This document shows, piece after piece, positions 7,914 to 16,483 of a DNA stretch of 64,000 nucleotides. Source of the DNA: Rhizobium redzepovicii (GTDB lineage Bacteria > Pseudomonadota > Alphaproteobacteria > Rhizobiales > Rhizobiaceae). The DNA lies in NCBI RefSeq assembly GCF_019793435.1, contig NZ_JAILYH010000013.1, positions 124,001-188,000 of the forward strand. The letters are read 5' to 3'. Each line of letters starts with the position of its first letter. Position 1 is the first letter of the stretch. The position numbers were made by a program, and so were the translations under genes. Below the pieces are notes generated by a model. It ran no database searches. It was given only the letters and a program-made list of their open reading frames with translations, and was not told the DNA's origin.

Positions 7914-9206
7914 ATGGAAAGCGGAAGTGTGACGACGCCCTTCGGGCGGCGGCCGATGACGTTTGGCATGCTGGCAAGCCAAGCGGCTGCTCGAAACATC
8001 GAGCCCGGCCAATCAATTGATAAGTGGAAACTCTATCGTGCGCTGTGCGAGGCGAGGCCGCTGCTCGGCGTCACCGACCGGGCGCTCGCTATTCTGAACG
8101 CCTTGCTGAGCTTCTACCCCAAGGGAGAGATCTCTGAAGACAACGGGCTTGTCGTGTTTCCTTCCAATGCACAACTCTCCCTGCGCGCGCATGGAATGGC
8201 GGAGCAGACGATCCGCCGGCATCTGGCGAGCTTGATCGAGGCCGGCTTGCTGATCCGCAAGGATAGCCCGAACGGCAAGCGTTACGCCCGCAAGGAGCAG
8301 GGCGGAGAGCTGCGCGAGGCATTCGGCTTCTCGCTGGCGCCGCTGCTCGCGCGCGCAGAGGAGATCGAGCGGCTGGCGGCGGAGGTGGTTGCGGAACGGT
8401 TGCACCTGCAGCGGCTCAGAGAACGTCTGACGCTTTGCCGGCGCGACGTCGCCAAACTTATCGAGATGGCGTTAGAGGAGGGGGCTGCCGGCGATTGGAG
8501 TGCGATCCATTTGCATTTCCGCAATGCCGTCGAGCGCCTGCCACGGTCGGCATCCGCGGAACAGGTCGCCGCCACGCTCGACGAATTGGAACTGTTGCGC
8601 GAAGAGATCGTCAATCAGTTGGAAATGCAGGTTAAAACCCGCAATCAAGGCGGCAATGCCCAACACACTGAGCGGCACATACAGAATTCAAACTCACAAT
8701 GCACTTCTGAACTTGAACCAAGCTTCGAAACGAAGCAGGGCGCGAGGTCGGATGATCGATCGGCAGGTCGGGCCGAACCGATAGCCCAAATACACAAAGA
8801 TGAACGGAAGAACGAGCATGTGTCCAGGGCACACGCTGCCTCCGCTGCCAATGGTGGGCTCAAATCCTTCCCGCTGGGGCTGGTGCTGCAGGCCTGCCCT
8901 GAGATTGCAGCCTATGGACCACAAGGGTCGGTCGACACGTGGCGCGATCTGATGGGGGCGGCCGTGGTCGTTCGTTCGATGCTCGGCGTCAGCCCCTCTG
9001 CCTATGAAGAGGCCTGCGAGATCATGGGGCCTGAAAATGCCGCAACCGTCATGGCCTGCGTCCTCGAAAGGGCAGGCCATATCAACTCGGCCGGCGGCTA
9101 TCTGCGCGATCTGACACGCCGCGCCGAGAAAGGAGAATTTGCCATCGGTCCGATGCTGATGGCCCTTGCCCGCGCCAATTCGCCGATCAGAGGGAAGACA
9201 GGATGA
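7914..9206 (+). CDS. repC: Replication initiator RepC
   Basis: The 430-residue protein is typical RepC. It starts MESGSVTTPFGRRPMTFG and contains the conserved N-terminal winged-helix region with LSLRAHGMAEQTIRRHLASL and LIRKDSPNGKRYARK. A variable middle linker (about 240-310) precedes the conserved C-terminus. The reading frame opens at a TTG at 7896, but ATG 7914 gives the family-typical start, so I chose it. RepC initiates replication at an origin inside its own gene. Its synthesis is limited by the ctRNA in the 149-bp leader between repB and this start. Confidence 0.97.
   Translation: MESGSVTTPFGRRPMTFGMLASQAAARNIEPGQSIDKWKLYRALCEARPLLGVTDRALAILNALLSFYPKGEISEDNGLVVFPSNAQLSLRAHGMAEQTIRRHLASLIEAGLLIRKDSPNGKRYARKEQGGELREAFGFSLAPLLARAEEIERLAAEVVAERLHLQRLRERLTLCRRDVAKLIEMALEEGAAGDWSAIHLHFRNAVERLPRSASAEQVAATLDELELLREEIVNQLEMQVKTRNQGGNAQHTERHIQNSNSQCTSELEPSFETKQGARSDDRSAGRAEPIAQIHKDERKNEHVSRAHAASAANGGLKSFPLGLVLQACPEIAAYGPQGSVDTWRDLMGAAVVVRSMLGVSPSAYEEACEIMGPENAATVMACVLERAGHINSAGGYLRDLTRRAEKGEFAIGPMLMALARANSPIRGKTG
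8625..8735. other. Candidate oriV inside repC
   Basis: This stretch of repC is visibly richer in A and T than its flanks and encodes the poorly conserved linker of RepC. In repABC plasmids the origin lies within repC in such an A+T-rich part. The exact borders are a guess. Confidence 0.4.
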
Positions 9207-9714
9207 AGGTTCGCTTTTCAAGACCGATCCAGCACAACTTTTATGGTTAACGAAATGTGACGGAAATGAAAGCGGAGATAACTTCTGATTGGGGGCTTCT
9301 TGCTTTTGGATCATGCAGTTAGATGGTTGCACATGGCGCGAACAGGTCGCCCGCGGATACCGCGTCCGGCACCTTCTCGACGAGGCGCGTCACTTCTTGG
9401 TCGTTGAGGCGGTCCGGTCCAACATCCTTGCCTTGGCCACGGACGCGGCGGGAGAGGGGACCCTCTGCAATCCGGGCAAACTTGATCCAGGTCTCAACCT
9501 CGATCCAACCGGTCGTACCACGCAGCGTGACGAGCAGGCCTTTGTCAGCCGCGGCCGCGGTCCAGCCCGGTGATCTCCGAGCGAGGGCGACGGGTGGTTT
9601 TGTCTCTGAATATGCCAATGACCACTCTGCTTCCAACCTGGAAACACGTGTTGCGTTTAACGCGCGTGTGTTAGGAAACCCGAATTCAAGACGAGAGATC
9701 CACGGGTGAGGCCC
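9207..9714. other. Gene-poor region downstream of repC
   Basis: About 500 bp without a convincing gene. The only frame of note is a minus-strand TTG-started frame at 9319-9636, described separately. No inverted repeats or transposase fragments were recognised. Confidence 0.4.
9319..9636 (-). CDS. Doubtful hypothetical protein or gene remnant
   Basis: This 105-codon frame opens with TTG and has no clear ribosome-binding site. Its middle, LLVTLRGTTGWIEVETWIKFARIAEGP, reads like real protein with balanced composition and GC-rich third positions, while the N-terminus does not. It could be the end of a decayed gene after a plasmid rearrangement downstream of repC. I recognise no family. Confidence 0.22.
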   Translation of the reverse strand: MEAEWSLAYSETKPPVALARRSPGWTAAAADKGLLVTLRGTTGWIEVETWIKFARIAEGPLSRRVRGQGKDVGPDRLNDQEVTRLVEKVPDAVSAGDLFAPCATI

Positions 9715-10242
9715 ATGAACGTTGCTCTATACGCGGACTACATTGCGGACCTGAGGACCTTGTTTGCCGAACTGGATACGCATCCTGAACGATTTCAGAC
9801 TTTTAACGTTCGTCTGGAGTTGGTGGCGGCGGGCGGCCTCATCGTCTATGAGACGAAACGGCGCAAAGGCCTGACGGACAGCATCTATTACGGCCACTCG
9901 GCTGAAACCGCGTCCAACCATCAGATATCGCAGTCCACGGCTTTTTCCGCAATCGACCGGTTTTTCGCTCTTGGTCAGTTCGTCGCAATGGCCGGCGGGA
10001 TTGATAAGCGCGCCGGAAGCGGCAGTGCATCTGCGCGCGCAGTGGACGCCCAATACCCCCACTGCGCAGTCAATTTTTCCTATCGCAAGAAGGGTCAGCC
10101 GGCAGCCCGGTCGATGCTGATGGTATTCATCGGGTTTAATGATGAGGCGGATGCTTTGCAGCGTCTGTCGACGATCGACGATCCGTCTGCCTTGGTGGCG
10201 GAGCGGCCGTACCGCTCGCTTAAGTCCTACGAGTGGAAGTGA
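9715..10242 (+). CDS. Hypothetical protein
   Basis: The 175-residue protein has no recognised domain, signal peptide or membrane segment. It contains LRTLFAELDTHPERFQTFNVRLELVAAGG near the start and a central FSAIDRFFALGQFVAMAGG segment. I chose ATG 9715 over the GTG at 9706 because GAGG lies six bases before it. It is followed immediately by a short frame at 10243 and then the sugar transferase, so the three could share a transcript. Codon use resembles its neighbours. Function unknown. Confidence 0.6.
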   Translation: MNVALYADYIADLRTLFAELDTHPERFQTFNVRLELVAAGGLIVYETKRRKGLTDSIYYGHSAETASNHQISQSTAFSAIDRFFALGQFVAMAGGIDKRAGSGSASARAVDAQYPHCAVNFSYRKKGQPAARSMLMVFIGFNDEADALQRLSTIDDPSALVAERPYRSLKSYEWK

Positions 10243-10452
10243 ATGGCCCAGGCCTGTATTGCCGATACCGTTCCCGTCATCCCTACGTCCAGCTATCAGG
10301 CAATGGCACGACGGCATCGTCTGATGGCTAATTCTTCCAGGCGAGAGCGGGCCGCCAATATGTCGGGTGATTCACGATGTCTCGCAGTTGACGCGAAACG
10401 CTTTTTGACGATACGGCAAGGCGATAGCGCAAAGAGCGGTAAGCGCCGGTGA
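10243..10452 (+). CDS. Short abutting ORF, possible leader peptide
   Basis: This 69-codon frame begins with an ATG directly after the preceding stop codon and ends with a TGA that overlaps the GTG at 10449, one possible start of the sugar transferase gene. The product is basic and Ser/Arg-rich (for example MARRHRLMANSSRRERAAN) with no recognisable fold. The tight spacing at both ends suggests translational coupling, but the sequence does not look strongly protein-like. Confidence 0.22.
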   Translation: MAQACIADTVPVIPTSSYQAMARRHRLMANSSRRERAANMSGDSRCLAVDAKRFLTIRQGDSAKSGKRR

Positions 10453-11039
10453 GCAAGGAAGAGCTGCGGAACATGGACTTGAAACGGGCGGTGGATTTTT
10501 TCCTGGCTGTGATTGCTTCGATGATCCTGTTCGTTCCGATCCTTATCGTCGCTCTTTGTGTTCGCCTCACTTCGCCGGGACCAATCCTCTATTGGTCAAA
10601 ACGTGTCGGCCGTTTCAATCGGGTCTTCCTGATGCCGAAATTCCGCAGCATGCGGGTAGACACGCCAACCGTCGCCACGCATCTGCTCGAAAATCCGGAT
10701 CGGTTCTTGACACCCATCGGCTCGTTTCTGCGCAAATCGAGCCTCGACGAACTGCCGCAACTCTGGTGCATTCTGGGGGGCAGGATGAGTTTCGTCGGCC
10801 CACGGCCGGCGCTTTACAATCAGGATGATCTGATCGAGCTGCGGACGGCCCATGGTGTCGACCAGCTTCTGCCCGGATTGACCGGGTGGGCGCAGATCAA
10901 CGGCCGCGACGAGTTGCCTGTTCCGGAGAAGGTGAAATTCGACGTCGAATATCTTAAGCGGCGTTCATTCGGCTTCGACATGCGCATCCTGTTTCTGACC
11001 GCGGGCAAGGTAATCCGCCGCAAGGGAATACGGCATTAG
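10449..11039 (+). CDS. Initiating sugar-phosphate transferase (bacterial sugar transferase family)
   Basis: The 196-residue protein is a short PglC/WcaJ-type phosphoglycosyl transferase. It has an N-terminal membrane segment (about residues 14-36) followed by SPGPILYWSKRVG, the KFRSMR motif near 60, SSLDELPQLWCILGGRMSFVGPRPAL and LLPGLTGWAQINGRDE. Such enzymes transfer a sugar phosphate from a UDP-sugar to undecaprenyl phosphate, starting O-antigen or exopolysaccharide synthesis at the inner membrane. The start is either GTG 10449 or ATG 10473. With the FlaA1-type dehydratase it resembles the plasmid lps-beta genes I recall from R. etli p42b. The sugar specificity is not readable from the sequence. 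Confidence 0.88.
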   Translation: MSKEELRNMDLKRAVDFFLAVIASMILFVPILIVALCVRLTSPGPILYWSKRVGRFNRVFLMPKFRSMRVDTPTVATHLLENPDRFLTPIGSFLRKSSLDELPQLWCILGGRMSFVGPRPALYNQDDLIELRTAHGVDQLLPGLTGWAQINGRDELPVPEKVKFDVEYLKRRSFGFDMRILFLTAGKVIRRKGIRH

Positions 11040-11161
11040 GCTACCTACTTCTGATAGATAAGCGGTGCGGAAGACCTTGGTTTCCGATTATTTCAGTTGC
11101 GCTCGTTGCAGAAAGCGACAAGAAGGTGGTTGTCTGTTGATCTGCGAGACGCTGGTGAGCG

Positions 11162-13156
11162 ATGCCTGAAAATTCTCCCTCTGAGACCTCGCGCTCACGA
11201 TGGTTGTTAGTGCCGATGCAAGCGCTCGTCGCCCCTTTGCTGGCGATGCCGCGGGTTGCCAAACGCGCTCTGGCATTGCTGGTGGATTCCAGCTTTTGTG
11301 TGTTGACGATCTGGCTGGCCTATTGCTTCCGGCTGAATGAATGGACGGTGCTGACCGGCGTGCAGTGGTTGCCGGTTTTCGTTTCGCTGTGCATGGCGCT
11401 TCCCATCTTCATCGTCATGGGCATGTATCGGGCGATCTTCCGTTATGCCAATCTGGCCGCTTTCATTACCGTTTTAAAGGCGATTGCGATCTACGGCTTC
11501 GCCTTCATGACGATATTTACGGCTCTCAGCGTGCCTGGTGTCCCGAGAACCGTCGGCATTCTCCAGCCTTTCCTGCTGCTGATCGGGATCGGGCTGTCGA
11601 GGCTGGGAATCCGTTATTGGCTCGGCGATGCCTACCAGCGTATCCTACACAAGAATATGCTCGCCAAGGTCCTGATCTATGGGGCGGGCAAGGCAGGGCG
11701 GCAGCTGGCTGCCGCTTTGACGAACAGCGCCGAACTCAACGTCGTCGGTTATCTGGATGATGATCCGCGCCTCAAGGGCGGCGTCATGGGTGGTTTGCCG
11801 ATCTATGACCCCTCGGATCTACCGGTGCTTGCCGAAACCCTTGGCGTGCACAATGTGCTTCTTGCTTTGCCATCTGCCTCCCGGCAGCGACGCAACGAAA
11901 TCCTGGAGCATATCCGCAAAGCCAGGGTGAATGTTCGCACATTGCCTGATCTCACGGCGCTCGCTCAGGGACGTGTCGCCGTCTCCGACATTCGTGAGCT
12001 GGAGATCGAAGATCTGCTGGGGAGAGAAGCGGTCGCGCCGCGTCAGGAGTTGCTCGACAAGGCGATGCGCAACAAGGTGGTGATGGTCACCGGCGCCGGC
12101 GGCTCGATCGGCGGCGAGTTATGCCGCCAGATTCTGCGCAATGCGCCTTCCAGCCTGATCCTCCTCGATCAGAACGAGTTTGCGCTTTATAATATCGATG
12201 CCGAGTTGCGGAAGCTCGCCGAACTCTACGAGCATGAAAATCTGCAGATCGTTCCGATCCTCTGTTCCGTCCGCGATCAGGATCGCATCGAGCATATCAT
12301 CCAGAGCTGGCGACCGCAGACGCTCTATCATGCCGCGGCCTACAAGCATGTGCCGCTTGTCGAGCACAATGCCGTGGAAGGCATCAAGAACAACGTCATG
12401 GGTACGCTTGTTGCGGCGCGCGCGGCGCGTAAATACGGCGTCTCGAATTTCGTGCTGATCAGTACGGATAAGGCCGTGCGTCCGACAAATGTGATGGGCG
12501 CCAGCAAGAGACTGGCGGAGATGGTTCTGCAGGCGCTCGCCGCAGAATCGGCAACCGACAGACTGCGAACGAATTTTTCCATGGTCCGCTTCGGAAACGT
12601 CCTCGGCTCCTCCGGATCCGTCGTGCCGCTTTTCAGGCAGCAGATCAAGGAGGGCGGCCCCGTCACGCTGACGCATCGTGAAATAACCCGCTATTTCATG
12701 ACCATTTCGGAAGCCTCGCAGCTCGTCATCCAGGCCGGCGCGATGGGCGAGGGCGGCGATGTGTTCCTGCTCGATATGGGAGAACCCGTTCGCATCGCCG
12801 ATCTTGCCCGCAAGATGGTGGAGCTGTCCGGGCTGAGCGTCCGCGACGAGAACAGCCCCGAGGGGGATATCGAGCTTTCCGTGACCGGTCTCAGGCCCGG
12901 CGAGAAGCTCTATGAAGAACTTCTGATCGGGGATAATCCGGAAACAACCGAACATCCTCGGATCATGAAGGCGCGTGAGGATTTCCTGTTCTGGCCGGAG
13001 CTTTTGAAAAGGCTCAACTCGCTGAACGCGGCATTGGATCGAAACGATATGGTCGCTGCACGTGCGATATTGGCCGAGCTTGTTTCGGGCTATTCGTCGA
13101 CGGGTGAGGTCTCGGATCTAGCTTTCACCGGCGCCGAAACCAATACGGCCGCCTGA
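11162..13156 (+). CDS. FlaA1/WbpM-type membrane nucleotide-sugar 4,6-dehydratase
   Basis: The 664-residue protein has four N-terminal membrane segments (about residues 38-155), a first Rossmann domain with IYGAGKAGRQLAAAL (near 178), and a second SDR domain with VTGAGGSIGGELCRQIL (near 308). The catalytic region STDKAVRPTNVMGASKR (near 437) carries Met where the usual SDR has Tyr, as in WbpM-type enzymes with an S-M-K triad. Such enzymes act on UDP-GlcNAc, for example on the route to N-acetylquinovosamine, a sugar of R. etli O-antigen. It lies 122 bp downstream of the sugar transferase. It may correspond to R. etli lps-beta2/wreV, by recollection only. Confidence 0.9.
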   Translation: MPENSPSETSRSRWLLVPMQALVAPLLAMPRVAKRALALLVDSSFCVLTIWLAYCFRLNEWTVLTGVQWLPVFVSLCMALPIFIVMGMYRAIFRYANLAAFITVLKAIAIYGFAFMTIFTALSVPGVPRTVGILQPFLLLIGIGLSRLGIRYWLGDAYQRILHKNMLAKVLIYGAGKAGRQLAAALTNSAELNVVGYLDDDPRLKGGVMGGLPIYDPSDLPVLAETLGVHNVLLALPSASRQRRNEILEHIRKARVNVRTLPDLTALAQGRVAVSDIRELEIEDLLGREAVAPRQELLDKAMRNKVVMVTGAGGSIGGELCRQILRNAPSSLILLDQNEFALYNIDAELRKLAELYEHENLQIVPILCSVRDQDRIEHIIQSWRPQTLYHAAAYKHVPLVEHNAVEGIKNNVMGTLVAARAARKYGVSNFVLISTDKAVRPTNVMGASKRLAEMVLQALAAESATDRLRTNFSMVRFGNVLGSSGSVVPLFRQQIKEGGPVTLTHREITRYFMTISEASQLVIQAGAMGEGGDVFLLDMGEPVRIADLARKMVELSGLSVRDENSPEGDIELSVTGLRPGEKLYEELLIGDNPETTEHPRIMKAREDFLFWPELLKRLNSLNAALDRNDMVAARAILAELVSGYSSTGEVSDLAFTGAETNTAA

Positions 13157-13266
13157 GCCGTCGCAGACGACGAAGCGCGTCTGCGTCAAACCTGATTTAT
13201 GCAATGCGCTTTAGTTTTTATACATGCCGTCATCCATAGCCGCCCACTTCCGCGGGCGACAGGCAA

Positions 13267-14541
13267 TTAGCTTCGAACGACGGGCGCAAAGCCCGTGCTG
13301 CCGCGATCGACGCAAATGAGAGCGACGAGATAGGCGAAGATCGGATCCAGGGCCTTCTGATTGAACATGATGCCGAAGCTGCCGGTTATAACGTAGCTGC
13401 TGACGAGCAGCAAAGCGAGCGCGATGGCCAGATCCCGGCCCGGCCCGGCTTCCTTTCTCCAGGCGCCGATTACGGGTGTCGCGAGCATCAGCGAAAGCGC
13501 TGCAATGCCGAAAATGCCGGCGTCGATCCCCGCGGTCAAAAAACCGTTGTGAACATGGGAATAGGTCAGTTGCGGCCTTAGGCTGTCGGGCAGCTCTGCC
13601 AACACCGAAGCCATCCGGTTTTGCGGACCATATCCCGTCAACGGGTCCTTGCTGATTGCCGATACTGCGCCTTTGTAAAGAGCAAACCGTGCACTCAGCG
13701 ATGTGACCTCGCCGTCGCTGCGTTCGAGCGATGCCATGTTTTGCTGCAGCGCTTCGATGCGATGAAGGATTTGGCCGCTGCCCAGGGCAATAAGTCCGGC
13801 AAACAGCAAAGAGCCGGTAATGGCGAGGCTGCGCAAGCTCAGATGGAAACTGTGTTTGCGAAAATACCAGAGAAAGATGACGATATGAACGGGAATGACC
13901 AGCCAGGCCGAGCGCGTTCCCGATAGTAGGACGCAGCCCAGACCGGCGGCATATCCCAGTATGGCAATTCGTTGCTCGACACTCTTGGGTGATTGAACGT
14001 TGAGAAGCGCGATTCCACCGAAGAGAACGCCTATGACGCCCAGCAGCGCGGCGTTCGATGTCCCGGCCTCCGCTCTTTCCATCAGGAACATGATCTGCAG
14101 CAGACTGAAAAGAAAGGTAACGATCATGCCGATACCTGCGCCGAGGATGAAAAGCGGCACAAGGCGGCCATCGGGGGAGTGGCGCATTCGCGGCAATAAC
14201 AGCCAGACCGAAAAGAAAGGCAGCAGCCGGAATATCCAGTCCAGTTCTTCGGAGTAGGGTGGATTGACGAATATGCTCGCGATCATCACCAATGGGTAGA
14301 TCGAGATGCCGATGGCAACCAGCCGGTCGGATTTGGACAGGTTCAAGGCCAGGCCGCCCGTAGCCAGACAGCAGAGACCCCACACCATCGATCCGAGAAG
14401 AATGAACGAGTTAAAGTTCGGCGAAAGTCCGGGAAGGATTGCGAACAGAAACACCGCAATGCGGTTGTTCCGATCTAGTGCGCTTCCCGCCCCATTTTCG
14501 GGATAGAGCACTGCTATCTTCAGTTGTCTGAGGTATTTCAC
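13267..14541 (-). CDS. O-antigen ligase-like (WaaL/Wzy_C) membrane protein
   Basis: The 424-residue polytopic protein has about eleven membrane segments and a large periplasmic loop around residues 240-330. The Wzy_C hallmarks are present: LLSGTRSAWLVIP near 205 and the loop motif DPLTGYGPQNRM followed by YSHVHNGFLTAGIDAGIFG near 330, including the conserved His of the ligase/polymerase active site. Family members join O-antigen to lipid A-core or polymerise repeat units at the periplasmic face. It converges with the dehydratase gene and likely belongs to the same LPS function. Ligase versus polymerase cannot be settled by sequence alone. Confidence 0.82.
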   Translation of the reverse strand: MKYLRQLKIAVLYPENGAGSALDRNNRIAVFLFAILPGLSPNFNSFILLGSMVWGLCCLATGGLALNLSKSDRLVAIGISIYPLVMIASIFVNPPYSEELDWIFRLLPFFSVWLLLPRMRHSPDGRLVPLFILGAGIGMIVTFLFSLLQIMFLMERAEAGTSNAALLGVIGVLFGGIALLNVQSPKSVEQRIAILGYAAGLGCVLLSGTRSAWLVIPVHIVIFLWYFRKHSFHLSLRSLAITGSLLFAGLIALGSGQILHRIEALQQNMASLERSDGEVTSLSARFALYKGAVSAISKDPLTGYGPQNRMASVLAELPDSLRPQLTYSHVHNGFLTAGIDAGIFGIAALSLMLATPVIGAWRKEAGPGRDLAIALALLLVSSYVITGSFGIMFNQKALDPIFAYLVALICVDRGSTGFAPVVRS

Positions 14542-14884
14542 TTGCCGATCCTGACCACGCTCATGCCGCTTCGCTAAGGATCGTGATCACGCCTGTCAAG
14601 CAGGGGATTGCGCGCAATCTATGGCTTTAAGCCTCGTGGTATTCCAGCAACAGGATCTATGGGCGAAGGTGCTTCCATGGAATGTCGCAATCCGACATAT
14701 CGCCAGCTTCAGCAGTAGACACGTTTGAGGTGCAGGTTGGCCGGAGGTTTGGCGGCATTTATTTTCGCATGAGATCGCCGAACTCGACGTCACGCCCGAG
14801 GACGCAGTGCGGGCGCGATGCATCGCCGGAGATGATGCGAAGGTCGCGGTCGTACGGTCGGCTTGGACCTCGCGGCAGTAACGG
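14542..14884. other. Intergenic region, no gene supported
   Basis: This 343-bp gap upstream of the O-antigen-ligase-like gene should hold its promoter. A plus-strand stretch near 14745-14880 reads open for about 47 codons with GC-rich third positions but has no start codon, so it may be a remnant. Nothing else was recognised. Confidence 0.35.
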
Positions 14885-15136
14885 CTATCGCCAATAGCGG
14901 CGTGTCATATTATCGGTCGATGATCGACCGAGGAGATAGCCGAGGCCGAATGCAAGAATGCCGGTGCCGAGCACCAAGGCGGTTGCGGTTTGCGGGTGAG
15001 CCCTTGCGCCGGAGACGACGGCGTAGGCCTCCCGCTTCACCCCATCGGCGGCCGATATCGCAGCTTTGGTCAACCCCTCTGGCTGCTCGGCGGGTGTTCC
15101 GGTAAATCCGGCGTTCAAGTTTTGTTTGTCGGCCAT
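14885..15136 (-). CDS. Small membrane-anchored protein (YqjD/ElaB-like C-terminus)
   Basis: The 83-residue protein has a polar, helix-prone N-terminal half and one C-terminal membrane segment, TALVLGTGILAFGLGYLLGR, ending in a short basic tail. This resembles the glycine-zipper tail anchor of YqjD/ElaB/DUF883 proteins, which are stress-induced inner-membrane proteins in enterobacteria. A good AGGAAAGG-type ribosome-binding site precedes ATG 15136; longer readings in this frame are unlikely. It is 37 bp downstream of the DUF2934 gene on the same strand, so the two probably form an operon. Confidence 0.65.
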   Translation of the reverse strand: MADKQNLNAGFTGTPAEQPEGLTKAAISAADGVKREAYAVVSGARAHPQTATALVLGTGILAFGLGYLLGRSSTDNMTRRYWR

Positions 15137-15173
15137 GTCGGGACCTTTCCTGAAATGAGCTGGAGGGAGACGT

Positions 15174-15575
15174 TCAACTCTGCTCGCGCGTGCCGGGGGA
15201 GGCTTCGCGTTGATCGGCATCTTCGAGATCCGTTTTGACGAGGAAGGCATCGGTATGTTCGCGCCCGGCCTCCCGCAGTGCTGCGAGATTGGGAGTATTG
15301 CCGATTTCGCCCCGTGCATCGAGTTCATGCTCGGCCAGGGCCCAATGATGCCGGTGCTGGCCTTCCGGCCTGCCTTCTTTCTCCCAGAGGGAATATGCCC
15401 TTTTTCGAATTTCCTCCTCGCGGGTCGCTGACGGCGATCCGCCACTCTGCCTGTCGATTTCGCTTGCGGCTTGCCGAACCTTCTTCCGTCCGCGTGTGTC
15501 CGCGGCAGATGGCAATTCCGGCTGGGCGCCGAGTGCCTTGGTTTCGCTTGCCTTGCGTCGTGCTGGGTTTTTCAT
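15174..15575 (-). CDS. DUF2934 domain protein
   Basis: The 133-residue, highly charged protein contains the DUF2934 signature IRKRAYSLWEKEGRPEGQ followed by HHWALAEHEL at about residues 57-85. A Lys/Arg-rich N-terminus and an acidic C-terminus flank it, and no membrane segment is seen. DUF2934 proteins are common and often multi-copy in rhizobia; the function is unknown, though they often accompany stress genes. ATG 15575 is preceded by AAGGAGACG at good spacing. It is probably co-transcribed with the small membrane protein that follows. Confidence 0.75.
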   Translation of the reverse strand: MKNPARRKASETKALGAQPELPSAADTRGRKKVRQAASEIDRQSGGSPSATREEEIRKRAYSLWEKEGRPEGQHRHHWALAEHELDARGEIGNTPNLAALREAGREHTDAFLVKTDLEDADQREASPGTREQS

Positions 15576-15719
15576 GAGCGTCTCCTTGCGGATTTCAACC
15601 AACTCGGTCGATCTAAGTTCCAAAAAGAGTGTCTACTCATTAGCTCAGGGAATAGCTTGGCAGGGCTGTGATAACTGGTATACTAGTATGCCAAGCAAAC
15701 TTCAAAGTCCGGGTATGTT

Positions 15720-16439
15720 ATGCCGCAGGCGTCAGAAACCAAGGTTTTGGTCGTCCCGTCGCAAGAGATCGGCGGCAGGCTGCGCCGGGTCACCACCGCG
15801 GGCGCCATTTATGAGCGCCTGCATGCCAATATCGTTTCCCTTCGGATGCCGCCTGGCATGTCACTGCAGGAAAAGCGCATCGCCGAGGATTTCGGCGTCA
15901 GCCGCACACCGGTCCGCGAGGCGCTTCTGAGGCTTTCTGAAAGCGGGCTGGTCGATATCTATCCGCAGTCGGGTACCGTCGTGTCGCGGGTGCCGGTCTC
16001 GGCGATCCCTGAAGCGGTCGTCGTGCGCAAGGCGCTCGAAGGCACGACCGTCGAGACTGCTGCTCTGACTGCCACCGCTGCCGATATTGACCGTCTCGAC
16101 GCCATCATCGCCCGGCAGCGGTCGCATGCCGCAACCGGCAATGCCTCGGGCTTCCATGAAGAGGACGAGGCCTTTCACGAAGCGATCGCGCAGATATCAG
16201 GTTATCCCGGCATATGGGCAATCCTGAAGACGGTAAAGGTGCAGATCGATCGGGCGCGGCGGCTGACGCTGCCGGTGCTCGGGCGAATGGACAATGTGGT
16301 GCACGAACATATCATCATCCGCGATGCGCTCGCCGCCCATGATGCGGCGGCGGCACGTGCTGCAATGATCCATCACCTGAGCGCCGTCATTCCCGATGTC
16401 GACGAGCTGCGCTCGCGCTACCCCGATTATTTCTGCTGA
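15720..16439 (+). CDS. GntR/FCD-family transcriptional regulator
   Basis: The 239-residue protein has the GntR winged helix at about residues 25-90 (IYERLHANIVSLRMPPG, then EKRIAEDFGVSRTPVREALLRLSESGLV) and a C-terminal FCD ligand domain. The FCD metal-binding His residues appear in the segments FHEEDEAFHEAIA and HEHIIIRDAL. Regulators of this type respond to sugar acids such as glucuronate and fructuronate. It lies 44 bp upstream of uxuA on the same strand, which points to a role in regulating hexuronate use. The ligand is inferred from that context. Confidence 0.88.
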   Translation: MPQASETKVLVVPSQEIGGRLRRVTTAGAIYERLHANIVSLRMPPGMSLQEKRIAEDFGVSRTPVREALLRLSESGLVDIYPQSGTVVSRVPVSAIPEAVVVRKALEGTTVETAALTATAADIDRLDAIIARQRSHAATGNASGFHEEDEAFHEAIAQISGYPGIWAILKTVKVQIDRARRLTLPVLGRMDNVVHEHIIIRDALAAHDAAAARAAMIHHLSAVIPDVDELRSRYPDYFC

Positions 16440-16483
16440 CGGCAGATCCAGACACGAAACGAAAAGCCAAGGAAGGAAGAAGG

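Noticed and set aside
9207..9714. Insertion sequence remnant after repC
   Set aside because: No terminal inverted repeats, target duplication or transposase motif could be recognised.
14745..14880. Start-less open stretch reading about 47 codons with GC-rich third positions
   Set aside because: It has no start codon or ribosome-binding site and is too short to call; it may be a remnant.
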